From Achromobacter sp. Bel (lineage in GTDB: Bacteria > Pseudomonadota > Gammaproteobacteria > Burkholderiales > Burkholderiaceae_B), in the NCBI RefSeq assembly GCF_012928505.1, contig NZ_JABBJN010000004.1:1-64000 (forward strand): a stretch of 64,000 bases of DNA, read 5' to 3'. The first letter of the stretch is position 1. Each line of letters starts with the position of its first letter. Below the pieces are notes generated by a model. The model saw only the letters and a list, made by a program, of their open reading frames with translations, was not told the origin of the DNA and searched no databases. A program made the position numbers and the translations under genes. Below, one piece after another: positions 44,383 through 52,622 of the stretch.

Positions 44383-45190
44383 CCTTGCATTGCAGGCCGG
44401 CCGCGCGCAGGCCTCCGGGCGCTTCCTGCCCGCTTTGTTGCGGGACCCGTGGTTCGGGCTGTTGCTGGCGCTGGTGGGGCTGGGTGCCGTGTGGGCGGGC
44501 ACCGGCACCACGCCTGCCGCCGTGCAGGCGCTGTGGCATTGGTCGCCGGCGTTGCTGCGCGGGATGGGGATGAACATCCAGATCAGCGTGCTGGCGATGG
44601 CGCTGGGCACCGTGCTCGGGCTGGCGGTGGGTGCGCTGTCCCTGTCGCCGTCGCGCCTGCTGCGGCGCGTCACGCGCGCCTATGTGCTGCTGTTTCGCAA
44701 CGCGCCCATCCTGGTGCTGGTGTATTTCACGACCTATGTGTTCCCGTTCGAGGTGAACCTGGCGGGGTGGTACCTGCCGTTTCCGGACTGGATCAAAGTC
44801 GTGATCGGCCTTGGGCTGCCTGCCAGCGCCAACGTGGCCGAGATCTTCCGCGGCGCGATCCAGTCCATTCCCAGCGCGCAATGGGAGGCCGCGCAGTCGT
44901 TGGCGTTCAAGCGCACGCAGATCTTCCGAATGATCGTGTTGCCGCAGTGCGTGCGGCGGATGCTGCCGTCCTGGATGAACCTGATGGCCAGCATCACCAT
45001 GAGCACGTCGCTGGCCTCGCTGGTGGGCGTGCACGACCTGGTCGACACGGCCACTGTCGCCAGCAACACCGTCGCCCGCTGCGACTTCACCATCCTGGTC
45101 TATTTCACTCTATTGGCGCTTTTCTTCGCCTATTGCTATCCCATCGCGCGTTGGACGCGGTATCTGGAACGACGCCATGAGCATTATTGA
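44372..45190 (+). CDS. Polar-amino-acid ABC transporter permease 2
   Basis: This 272-residue permease has the HisMQ signature LLFRNAPILVLVYFTTYVFPF and the coupling loop GAIQSIPSAQWEAAQSLAFKRTQIFRMIVLPQCVRRMLPSW. It is expected to heterodimerise with permease 1. It overlaps the ATPase start by 14 bases. Confidence 0.92.
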   Translation: MANDLALQAGRAQASGRFLPALLRDPWFGLLLALVGLGAVWAGTGTTPAAVQALWHWSPALLRGMGMNIQISVLAMALGTVLGLAVGALSLSPSRLLRRVTRAYVLLFRNAPILVLVYFTTYVFPFEVNLAGWYLPFPDWIKVVIGLGLPASANVAEIFRGAIQSIPSAQWEAAQSLAFKRTQIFRMIVLPQCVRRMLPSWMNLMASITMSTSLASLVGVHDLVDTATVASNTVARCDFTILVYFTLLALFFAYCYPIARWTRYLERRHEHY

Positions 45191-46007
45191 TATCTCCCCG
45201 CTGGTCAGCCTGCGCGACGTCCACCTGGCTTTTGGCGAGACCGAGGTGCTCAAGGGCATCGACGTCGAGGTCAAGCAGGGGCAGGCCGTGTCCATCATCG
45301 GGCCGTCCGGGTCGGGCAAATCGACCATCCTGCGCTGCATTACCGGCTTGCTGCGTCCGCAGCGCGGCACGATCCAGGTGGGCGATGTGCGGGTGGACGG
45401 CCTGAAGACGGAATCGGACTTCATCGCGCTGCGCAAGCGCGTGGGCTTCGTCTTCCAGCAATACAACCTGTTCCCGCACCTCACCGTGCTGGAAAACCTG
45501 GTGATATCGCCCATCAAGGTGGGCGGGCAGCCGCGGGCCCAGGCCGAGGCGCGTGCGCGCGAGTTGCTGGCCAAGGTGCGCATGGACCACAAGGAACGTG
45601 CCTATCCGGGCGAGCTGTCGGGCGGCCAGCAGCAGCGAGTGGCCATTGCGCGGGCGTTGACGCTGCAACCCGAACTGATCCTCTTCGACGAAGTGACATC
45701 CGCGCTGGATCCGGAGATGGTGGGGGAAGTGCTGACCGTGATCCGCGACCTGGTGCAGGACGGCCTGACCTGCATGCTGGTGACGCATGAGATGCGCTTT
45801 GCCGAAGAGGTCAGCGACACCGTGTACTTCACCGAGGCGGGCCGTATCGTGGAATCCGGCCCCCCGTCGCGCATCTTCGGTTCACCCCAAAGCGAACGCA
45901 CGGGCGCCTTCCTGCAGCGGTCTTCCGGCGCTGCCGTGGCCCGCCAATCGTCGCCTGACCCTATCGCAAGCTACCTGACATTCGATCCGCTGCGCCTGGC
46001 GGTGTGA
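45177..46007 (+). CDS. Amino-acid ABC transporter ATP-binding protein
   Basis: This 276-residue ATPase of the HisP/GlnQ class has Walker A GPSGSGKST (about residues 42-50), Q-loop in VFQQYNLFPHLTVLENL, signature LSGGQQQR, Walker B LILFDEVTSALDPE and H-loop VTHEM. The last ~30 residues extend beyond the usual GlnQ end. It energises import by the two permeases and the two binding proteins upstream. Confidence 0.95.
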   Translation: MSIIDISPLVSLRDVHLAFGETEVLKGIDVEVKQGQAVSIIGPSGSGKSTILRCITGLLRPQRGTIQVGDVRVDGLKTESDFIALRKRVGFVFQQYNLFPHLTVLENLVISPIKVGGQPRAQAEARARELLAKVRMDHKERAYPGELSGGQQQRVAIARALTLQPELILFDEVTSALDPEMVGEVLTVIRDLVQDGLTCMLVTHEMRFAEEVSDTVYFTEAGRIVESGPPSRIFGSPQSERTGAFLQRSSGAAVARQSSPDPIASYLTFDPLRLAV

Positions 46008-46026
46008 TCTTTACTGGAGTCTGACC

Positions 46027-46653
46027 ATGAGCACTGAATCCGCAACTTCCAAAGAACGCCGCCAGCAGGTGCAGGCGGCGCTGTCCGATATCCAAAGCCT
46101 GCTGGGCGACGGCCCCGTGACCCGGGACAGGCTGGCTGCGGTGACCGCGCGCCTGGAACAACTGGCACAACGCCAGGAACTGTTTCCTGTGTCCGACTTT
46201 CCGCCGCCGGCACCCGGGCAGGGCGTGGGCGCGTCCACCCGCTACCGGCTGAACCCGGACGACGCGCCGGGCGTACCGGCGCTGTACCTGAATTCGATCA
46301 ATCCGGGCAAGACCACGTTGCCGCATAACCATACGACCTGGGCCGCCATCGTGGCGCTGTCCGGGCAGGAACTGAACCGCGTGTACCGCCGCAGCGACGA
46401 CGGCTCTCAGGAAGGGCGCGCCACGCTGGAGCAGGTGCGCGAGGTGGTGGTGCAACCCGGACAGTCCGTGTCGTTCCTGCCCGACGACATCCATAGCATC
46501 CACGTCACCGGCGACACGCCGACGCTGCATTTCCATCTTTACGGCCAGCCGCTGGAAATGTTGTCGGGGCGCATCGGCATCGACCTGGCCACCGGCCAGA
46601 TCCTGAATTACAACGCGACCCAGATGAAGCCAGGCCAAGAGGTGCGCGCATGA
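46027..46653 (+). CDS. Cysteine dioxygenase-type cupin (thiol dioxygenase)
   Basis: This 208-residue protein of the CDO_I family has the iron ligand pattern: His100 and His102 in LPHNHTTWAAI and His156 in LPDDIHSIHVTG. These mononuclear non-haem iron enzymes oxidise a thiol (cysteine, 3-mercaptopropionate or similar) to the sulfinate with O2. It starts 19 bases after the ATPase gene and its stop overlaps the next start (ATGA), fixing it in the operon. It is clearly related to the N-terminal domain of the fusion protein at 49387-51594 (HxHTTWAII, DDVHTIE). Confidence 0.85.
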   Translation: MSTESATSKERRQQVQAALSDIQSLLGDGPVTRDRLAAVTARLEQLAQRQELFPVSDFPPPAPGQGVGASTRYRLNPDDAPGVPALYLNSINPGKTTLPHNHTTWAAIVALSGQELNRVYRRSDDGSQEGRATLEQVREVVVQPGQSVSFLPDDIHSIHVTGDTPTLHFHLYGQPLEMLSGRIGIDLATGQILNYNATQMKPGQEVRA

Positions 46654-47864
46654 GCCTCGACCACGCACAAGTGCAAACCCGGCTGGTGCATGCCGGGTCG
46701 CCGGAATTGAAGGGCGGCTCGGGTCCGGTGAACGTGCCGGTGGTGCGCACCAGCACCGTGCGCTTTGCCGATACCGCCACCCATGCCGCCCTGAACAAGC
46801 AGCGCGCCGCGGGCGATCGCGTGGCGACTTACGGGCGTCACGGCCTGGATACCCACCAGGCGCTGGAGGAAGCGGTGGCCTCGCTGGAGGGCGGCTACCG
46901 GACGGTGCTGGCGCCGTCCGGCCTGTCGGCGATTGCGCTGGTGCTGTTGGCGACGCTGGCGCCGGGCGACCATGCGCTAGTGGCCGATAGCGTCTATTCA
47001 CCCGTGCGCAAAGTCGACAAGTCGCTGCTGCAACGCTACGGCATCGAGGTCGAGTATTTCTCGCCCGCGCAGGATGCGCTGGAGTCGCGCATTCGGCCCA
47101 ACACGCGGTTGCTGTATCTGGAGTCCCCCAGTTCGTTGCTATTCGAAGTGCTGGACCTGCCCGCGCTGGCCGCCACGGCGCGGCGCCACGGCGTGCTGGT
47201 CGCGGCCGACAATACCTGGAGCGGCGGTCTGTACTACCAGCCGCTGGCGCTGGGCGCGAACGTCTCGATCCAGGCGGCCACCAAATACGTGGCTGGCCAT
47301 TCGGACGTGATGTTGGGGGTGGTCACCGTCGATAGCGCGGAGCTGGCACAGAAGATCGGCGTGACTTACGACGCGCTGGGCCTGTCCGTGGGCGCGGACG
47401 ACGCCTATCTGACCTTGCGGGGCCTGCGCACGCTGGACGTGCGGCTGGCGCGCCATCAAGCGAATGCGCTGGCCGTGGCTGAATACCTGGCGGGGCACGC
47501 GGACGTGGCCCGCGTCTACTATCCGGCACTGCCGCAAGACCCCGGCCATGCGCTGTGGCGGCGCGACTTCAGCGGCGCAAGCGGCCTGGTGTCGTTCGCC
47601 TTCGGCAACCCGGATCCGACGGCCGCATCGCGCTTCATCGACGCGTTGCAGTACTTTTCGATCGGCGCATCCTGGGGCGGCTATGAAAGCCTGGCGCTGG
47701 AGGCCTCGCCCGAACGCCTGGCCGAACACAGCGTCTGGCAGCAGGGTTCCGGCAAGCCTTCGGTCGTGCGGCTGCACATTGGCCTGGAAAGCCCGCTGGA
47801 CCTGATCGGCGATTTGGATAACGCCTTCGTCGCCACCCGCAATGCCTTGCGCCGCAGTGCCTGA
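46650..47864 (+). CDS. Cystathionine beta-lyase-type PLP enzyme
   Basis: This 404-residue enzyme of the Cys/Met-metabolism gamma-family has RTSTVRFADTA, YGRHGLDTHQALEEAVASLEGG, the Asp in VAADNTWSGGLYYQPLALGA and the PLP Lys212 in AATKYVAGHSDVMLG. HSDVM(L)G is typical of MetC-like beta-lyases. It is expected to cleave cystathionine, cystine or a related thioether to a thiol, pyruvate and ammonia. Its start overlaps the thiol dioxygenase stop, so cleavage and thiol oxidation appear coupled. Confidence 0.88.
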   Translation: MSLDHAQVQTRLVHAGSPELKGGSGPVNVPVVRTSTVRFADTATHAALNKQRAAGDRVATYGRHGLDTHQALEEAVASLEGGYRTVLAPSGLSAIALVLLATLAPGDHALVADSVYSPVRKVDKSLLQRYGIEVEYFSPAQDALESRIRPNTRLLYLESPSSLLFEVLDLPALAATARRHGVLVAADNTWSGGLYYQPLALGANVSIQAATKYVAGHSDVMLGVVTVDSAELAQKIGVTYDALGLSVGADDAYLTLRGLRTLDVRLARHQANALAVAEYLAGHADVARVYYPALPQDPGHALWRRDFSGASGLVSFAFGNPDPTAASRFIDALQYFSIGASWGGYESLALEASPERLAEHSVWQQGSGKPSVVRLHIGLESPLDLIGDLDNAFVATRNALRRSA

Positions 47865-47986
47865 GACATATGCAAATAAGTCCTGCGCTTTAGGGTTTCT
47901 GGCTATGTAGAAGCAATTACAACCTCTTTGTCCGGTGGTATCCGCGGGTACTAGAATTTGCCCTGTTCCATGGCTGGCAGCAGGGC

Positions 47987-48337
47987 ATGACTCCCTTTCT
48001 TTCGATTGAATCGGTACAGCTTCCGTTCTTGTCGCGCCGGACGGAAGCGGTCCGGGATTTTTATCACCGCGTGATCGGCCTGCAAGAGGTGGCAGGTGCT
48101 GATGACCAGCGCCTGCTATTTTCGCTGGGCGGGGCGACGTTGTCTTTGTCGCCCGTGGCCGAGGTCAGCCGGGCCGTCAAACCTGATTACCTGGCCATCA
48201 ATCTCCCTGCCTACGATGAAGTCCTGGCGCGTTTGCGCCAGGCGGGGCATCACCCCATTTGTTCGCTGCCCGACGCGCAGCCGCGCGTCATGTACGTGAA
48301 AGATCCATCAGGCAATCAACTGGCCTTTCTGGGCTGA
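47987..48337 (+). CDS. VOC/glyoxalase-family protein
   Basis: This 116-residue single-module vicinal-oxygen-chelate protein has VQLPFLSRRTEAVRDFYHRVIGLQEV, FSLGGATLSLSPV and a terminal VMYVKDPSGNQLAFLG that supplies the conserved Asp-Pro-x-Gly-N and hydrophobic tail. The usual terminal metal Glu (xxE) is replaced by A in LAFLG, so metal binding may be altered. It lies nine bases upstream of the CysB-like gene and is probably co-transcribed with it. The 122-base gap before it probably holds a promoter. Confidence 0.78.
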   Translation: MTPFLSIESVQLPFLSRRTEAVRDFYHRVIGLQEVAGADDQRLLFSLGGATLSLSPVAEVSRAVKPDYLAINLPAYDEVLARLRQAGHHPICSLPDAQPRVMYVKDPSGNQLAFLG

Positions 48338-48346
48338 AGGCGCGCG

Positions 48347-49276
48347 ATGAATTTCCAGCAACTGCGGTCGGTGCGCGAAGCCGTGCGCCAGGACTTCAAC
48401 CTGACCGACGTTTCCGAAAGCCTGCATACGTCCCAGCCCGGCGTCAGCCGCCAGATCCGCGAGCTGGAAGAAGAGGTGGGTGTCGACATCTTCGTGCGTT
48501 CGGGCAAGCGGCTGATCGGCCTGACGCCGCCCGGCGAACTGATCCTGCCGTTGGTGGAGCAGATCCTGCAATGCGCCGACAACATCCGGCACGCGGGCGC
48601 GGAATACGCGGACAGCCGCAAGGGCGTGCTGTCGATCGCGGCCACGCATTCGCAGGCGCGCTACGCGTTGCCGCCGGTCATCAAGGAATTCCGGCAGCGC
48701 TATCCCGACGTGGTCCTGCATCTGCATCAGGGCTCGCCCAAGCAGGTGTCTGAAATGCTGCTGGAAGGCGAGGCCGACATCGGCGTGGCGACCGAGGCCG
48801 TGGCGGACTATCCCGGGCTGGTGAACCTGCCTTGCTATCGATGGAGCCACAGCATCATCGTGCCTTGCGGCCACCCGCTAGCGCGCGAGCATGACGGCGT
48901 CAGCCTGTCGCAACTGTCGCGCTATCCGCTCATCACGTATGGGCGCGGCTATACGGGGCGCGCCCACATCGACGAGGCTTTCGCCCGGGCAGGCATCACA
49001 CCGGACATTGTGATGACCGCGATGGACGCGGACGTGATCAAGACGTATGTGGAACTGGAGCTGGGCGTGGGCATCGTGGCCGCGGTGGCCTGGGACGCCG
49101 AACGCGACACCCGCCTGACCGCCATCGATGCGCGTCACCTGTTCGAGATCAACCTGACGCGGCTGGCCATTCGCCGGGGCGCGTGGCTGCGCGGCTATGC
49201 GTTCCATTTCATCGAGATGTTCGTGCCGACACTGACGCGCGAGGTCGTGGATCGCGAGTTGAAGGGCGAGGCCTGA
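48347..49276 (+). CDS. CysB/Cbl-type LysR regulator
   Basis: This 309-residue LTTR of the CysB/Cbl branch has MNFQQLRSVREAVRQDFNLTDVSESLHTSQPGVSRQIRELEEEVG, which aligns along its length with CysB, and the SIAATHSQARYALPPVI effector start with the conserved Thr-His sulfate/APS-binding element. In enteric bacteria CysB senses N-acetylserine and sulfide, and Cbl senses APS. It sits between the thiol-processing operon and the dioxygenase-rhodanese gene and is the likely regulator of both. Confidence 0.9.
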   Translation: MNFQQLRSVREAVRQDFNLTDVSESLHTSQPGVSRQIRELEEEVGVDIFVRSGKRLIGLTPPGELILPLVEQILQCADNIRHAGAEYADSRKGVLSIAATHSQARYALPPVIKEFRQRYPDVVLHLHQGSPKQVSEMLLEGEADIGVATEAVADYPGLVNLPCYRWSHSIIVPCGHPLAREHDGVSLSQLSRYPLITYGRGYTGRAHIDEAFARAGITPDIVMTAMDADVIKTYVELELGVGIVAAVAWDAERDTRLTAIDARHLFEINLTRLAIRRGAWLRGYAFHFIEMFVPTLTREVVDRELKGEA

Positions 49277-49290
49277 CGCCCGCCGCAGCG

Positions 49291-49302
49291 CGCGCCGCAT
49301 AT
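49291..49302 (+). promoter_or_regulatory. CGCGCCGCATAT element upstream of the fusion gene
   Basis: This is identical over 12 bases to 40463-40474. It lies 85 bases before the ATG of the fusion gene; the transporter-operon copy is at 84 bases, an almost identical spacing. It continues CCATAGAC here. Confidence 0.4.
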
Positions 49303-49386
49303 CCATAGACGCATTTCTACGTTGTCGCGTCCGGGACGCGCACGTAGCCTGGACTTCTCTTCATTTCAGGAAGTCCAGGTCATCCC

Positions 49387-51594
49387 ATGAGCACCTCTGC
49401 CCAAACGGCCGCGCCGGCCCGCAGCAAGCACACCGAACGCGCACGCGCCGTGCGCGCCTTCATCGCCCAGGTCCGGCAACTGGCGCCCGATGCGGCGCAA
49501 GCCACGCCCGCGCAACTGGCCCGGGTGGCGACGCTGCTGGAAGCGCTGGGGCAACGCCGCGACCTGTTTTCCGCCGAGGCCTTTGCCGTCGTGCCGGGAC
49601 GCCCGACCTCGATCTATCGTCTGGCCGAGGACATCGACGGCGGTTATGCCCTGTATCTGTCGCTGGGCGAACCGGGCAAGGCGCAGCCGCCGCATGACCA
49701 TACGACGTGGGCCATCATCGCCGGGGTGAACGGCAACGAGCGCAACGAGGTTTATGCGCGCGCGTCCACCCAGGATCCGCTGCGCGATACCTTGACCCAT
49801 GTGCGGCGCGTGGACGTTGGCCCAGGCGGATCGATCGTGCTGGGACCGGACGACGTGCACACCATCGAACTGGTCGGCGACGAGCCCGGCGCGCATCTGC
49901 ACTTTTATGGCCTGGCCCTGGACCGGTTGCACGGCCGCGTGGTGTTCGAAAGCACCGCGGGCGGCACGTATCGGACGTTTTCGCCGCCCGCAGCCATCTA
50001 TCACGCGCGCCTGTCACCGCAGGAATTGCAGGACGAACTGCGCGGCGATGCCGAGATCGCCGTGTTGGACGTGCGCGAAGCCGGCCGCTATGCCCGCCGC
50101 CATCTGTTATATGCCGTGCCGGCGCCCCTGTGGCGCCTGGAACTGCTGGCCGACCGGCTGGTGCCGCGCCGCGATACCCGCATCGTGCTGGTGGACGATG
50201 ACGAAACCCAGGCGCATCAGGCTGCGGCCAAACTGACCCGCCTGGGTTGGACCGACGTGTCGGTCCTGGCCGGCGGAACGGACGGCTGGGAGCGCGCGGG
50301 CCTGGAACTGTTCTCGGGCACGAACGTGCCCAGCAAGGCGTTCGGCGAGGTCATCGAACATGAGAAGCACACGCCCTGGATCGACGTCGAGGAACTGCAC
50401 GAGCGCGTGGCGCGCGGCGACGATATCGTTGTGGTGGACAGCCGCACGCCCGAGGAATTCCACAATTTCACGCTGCCGTTCTCGCACAGCCTGCCGGGGG
50501 CGGAACTGGTCTACCGCATCCGCGAACTGGCGCCCGATCCCAACACCTTTGTCGTGGTCAACTGCGCCGGCCGCACCCGCAGCATCGTCGGCGCGCAGAC
50601 GCTGATCGACGCCGGGATCCCGAACCGGGTCGCCTCCTTGCGCAACGGCACGATGGAATGGCTGCTGTCGGGCCGGGAACTGGCTTATGGCCGACACGCG
50701 GCCTTGCCGGAGCCGGGCGAAGCGGCGTTGGCCACCGCGCGCGAACAGGCCCGCGACGTGGCGCACCGCGCCGGCATCGGGTACATCGACGCGGCGACGC
50801 TCGCGGCGTTCGAAGCGGAGCAGGCGACGCGCACGCTCTACAAGTTCGACGTGCGTACCCGCGAGGAATACGAGACGGGGCATCTGGAAGGCTGGCGCTG
50901 GGCGCCGGGCGGCCAGTTGGTGCAGGCCACCGACGAGTATCTGGCCACGCGCCGCGCCCGCGTCGTGCTGGCGGATTGGGATGGCGTACGCGCACTGACG
51001 ACAGGCGCCTGGCTGGCGCAATTGGGCGCGGTCGAGGTCTATCTGTATCAGCCGCCCGCGCAGGCCCCCGTGCAAAGTGGCCCCGAGCCCCGTCGCGTGC
51101 TGCGGCATCGTCCCGATGCCCCGGCCCTGCGCGCAGCGGCACTGCGAGCCGCGCTCGACGCGGACGAGGCCATCGTGTTCGACGTGGAATCGCGCGTGGC
51201 CTATGAACGTGGCCATGTGCCCGGCGCGCGCTTCGCAGCGCCGGATCGGCTGGCGGAGTTCCTGTCGCCGGACGATCAACGCGCTGTCGTGGTGACGTCG
51301 TCCGACGGCGTGCTGGCCAGCGCCGTGGCGGCCGAGCTGGCTTGGCGCAGCAAGCGCCCGGTCCAGCATCTGCTGGGCGGCACGCGGGCGTGGAAGGCGC
51401 AGGGTTTGCCGCTGGCGACCGGGGCCGAGGGTGTGTTGACCGGCGACGACGACCAGAGCATCAGCCCGTATCTGTTCGACGACCTGTCGGCGCGGGACCG
51501 AGGGTTCCGCGAATACCTGGATTGGGAGCTGGGGCTGGTGGCGCAGCTGGAACGGGACGGCAGCGGCGGCATTCGGCTGATCGCGGCGGGGTAG
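49387..51594 (+). CDS. Thiol-dioxygenase-like cupin fused to four rhodanese modules
   Basis: This is a 735-residue cytosolic fusion. Residues ~20-200 are a cysteine-dioxygenase-type cupin with His103 and His105 (PPHDHTTWAII) and His158 (GPDDVHTIEL). Four rhodanese-like modules follow at about 208-312, 330-438, 460-555 and 570-685. Only module 2 has a catalytic Cys (Cys393 in VVNCAGRTRS). The loop Cys is replaced by Asp in module 1 (VLVDDDETQ), Asp in module 3 (VLADWDGV) and Ser in module 4 (VTSSDGVL). The expected role is sulfane-sulfur transfer combined with thiol oxidation, comparable in logic to persulfide dioxygenase-rhodanese fusions but with a different oxygenase fold. The C-terminal ~50 residues (SPYLFDDLSARDRGFREYLDWE) form a conserved tail. 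Confidence 0.85.
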   Translation: MSTSAQTAAPARSKHTERARAVRAFIAQVRQLAPDAAQATPAQLARVATLLEALGQRRDLFSAEAFAVVPGRPTSIYRLAEDIDGGYALYLSLGEPGKAQPPHDHTTWAIIAGVNGNERNEVYARASTQDPLRDTLTHVRRVDVGPGGSIVLGPDDVHTIELVGDEPGAHLHFYGLALDRLHGRVVFESTAGGTYRTFSPPAAIYHARLSPQELQDELRGDAEIAVLDVREAGRYARRHLLYAVPAPLWRLELLADRLVPRRDTRIVLVDDDETQAHQAAAKLTRLGWTDVSVLAGGTDGWERAGLELFSGTNVPSKAFGEVIEHEKHTPWIDVEELHERVARGDDIVVVDSRTPEEFHNFTLPFSHSLPGAELVYRIRELAPDPNTFVVVNCAGRTRSIVGAQTLIDAGIPNRVASLRNGTMEWLLSGRELAYGRHAALPEPGEAALATAREQARDVAHRAGIGYIDAATLAAFEAEQATRTLYKFDVRTREEYETGHLEGWRWAPGGQLVQATDEYLATRRARVVLADWDGVRALTTGAWLAQLGAVEVYLYQPPAQAPVQSGPEPRRVLRHRPDAPALRAAALRAALDADEAIVFDVESRVAYERGHVPGARFAAPDRLAEFLSPDDQRAVVVTSSDGVLASAVAAELAWRSKRPVQHLLGGTRAWKAQGLPLATGAEGVLTGDDDQSISPYLFDDLSARDRGFREYLDWELGLVAQLERDGSGGIRLIAAG

Positions 51595-51711
51595 GACGCA
51601 GCGGATCGGATGGCATGGCCTTGATGCACACTGTGCGTCAGGGCCATTTTTGCCTGATTATCCAAGGCGCCGGAAAGGGCTAACCTGTGCGTTTCGCCCA
51701 GGAGATCCGAC

Positions 51712-52599
51712 ATGGCCCCGCTACACCAGGAAGACAAGGACCAAGACACTTACGCGCTGGGAACCCGGCGGGTCAAGCGCCTGGGCTACGGCGCGATGCA
51801 ACTGGCCGGGCCCGGTGTCTTCGGTCCGCCGCGCGACCGCAATGCGGCGTTGGCCGTGCTGCGGGAAGCCGTGGCCAATGGCGTCAACCATATCGACACC
51901 AGCGACTTCTACGGGCCTCACATCACCAATCAGATCATCCGCGAGGCGTTGTCGCCTTACCCGGACGATCTGGCGCTGGTCACCAAGATCGGGGCCCGCC
52001 GGGGCGAAGATGCGTCGTGGATACGCGCCGATGGGGCGGCTGACTTGGAAAGCGCGGTCGAGGACAACCTGCGCAATCTGGGGCTGGACGTGCTGGACGT
52101 CGTGAATCTGCGCATCATGTTCGGCGTGCATGGGCCGGAGGAAGGCTCGATCGCGGCGCCCTTGTCGGCGCTGGTGAAGCTTCAGCAACGCGGCCTGGTC
52201 CGGCACATCGGCCTGAGCAATGTGACCGCCACGCAGGTTCAGGAAGGACGCGCGCTCTGCGAGATCGTCTGCGTGCAGAACCAATACAACCTGGCGCATC
52301 GTCATGACGACGCGCTGATCGACGCGCTGGCGCAGGATGGCATCGCCTATGTGCCGTATTTTCCGTTGGGGGGCTTCAGCCCGCTCCAATCCGCCACGCT
52401 GACGGACGTCGCGCAACGCGTAGGGGCCACGCCGATGCAGGTGGCGATCGCATGGCTGCTGCAGCGCTCGCCCAATATTCTCGTCATCCCGGGAACGTCG
52501 TCGGTGGCCCATCTACGCGAGAATCTTGCCGCAGCGAAGCTGGTGCTGCCGGCCGCGGAGATCCGTGCGCTGGACGGGATAGGGACGCGCGTGGACTGA
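51712..52599 (+). CDS. pdxI: Aldo/keto reductase, pyridoxal reductase PdxI (YdbC) type
   Basis: This 295-residue AKR TIM barrel matches E. coli PdxI/YdbC closely as I recall that sequence: LGYGAMQLAGPGVFGPPRDR, GVNHIDTSDFYGPH, LGLDVLDVVNLRIM and ILVIPGTSSVAHLREN. The tetrad Asp62, Tyr67 and Lys92 is present; the usual His is replaced by Arg in VVNLR, as in this subgroup. It reduces pyridoxal to pyridoxine with NADPH in B6 salvage. Proximity to two PLP enzymes in the sulfur cluster may be coincidental. Confidence 0.87.
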   Translation: MAPLHQEDKDQDTYALGTRRVKRLGYGAMQLAGPGVFGPPRDRNAALAVLREAVANGVNHIDTSDFYGPHITNQIIREALSPYPDDLALVTKIGARRGEDASWIRADGAADLESAVEDNLRNLGLDVLDVVNLRIMFGVHGPEEGSIAAPLSALVKLQQRGLVRHIGLSNVTATQVQEGRALCEIVCVQNQYNLAHRHDDALIDALAQDGIAYVPYFPLGGFSPLQSATLTDVAQRVGATPMQVAIAWLLQRSPNILVIPGTSSVAHLRENLAAAKLVLPAAEIRALDGIGTRVD

Positions 52600-52622
52600 C
52601 GGGGGGCAGACGGCCGGCGACG

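Noticed and set aside
43189-44673. 494-codon minus-strand frame opposite the aminotransferase and permease
   Set aside because: It is antisense to genes with unmistakable motifs and has no motif of its own.
51712-52599. PdxI-like reductase considered as part of the sulfur operon
   Set aside because: It has its own upstream gap and a clear role in vitamin B6 salvage; proximity alone is not evidence.
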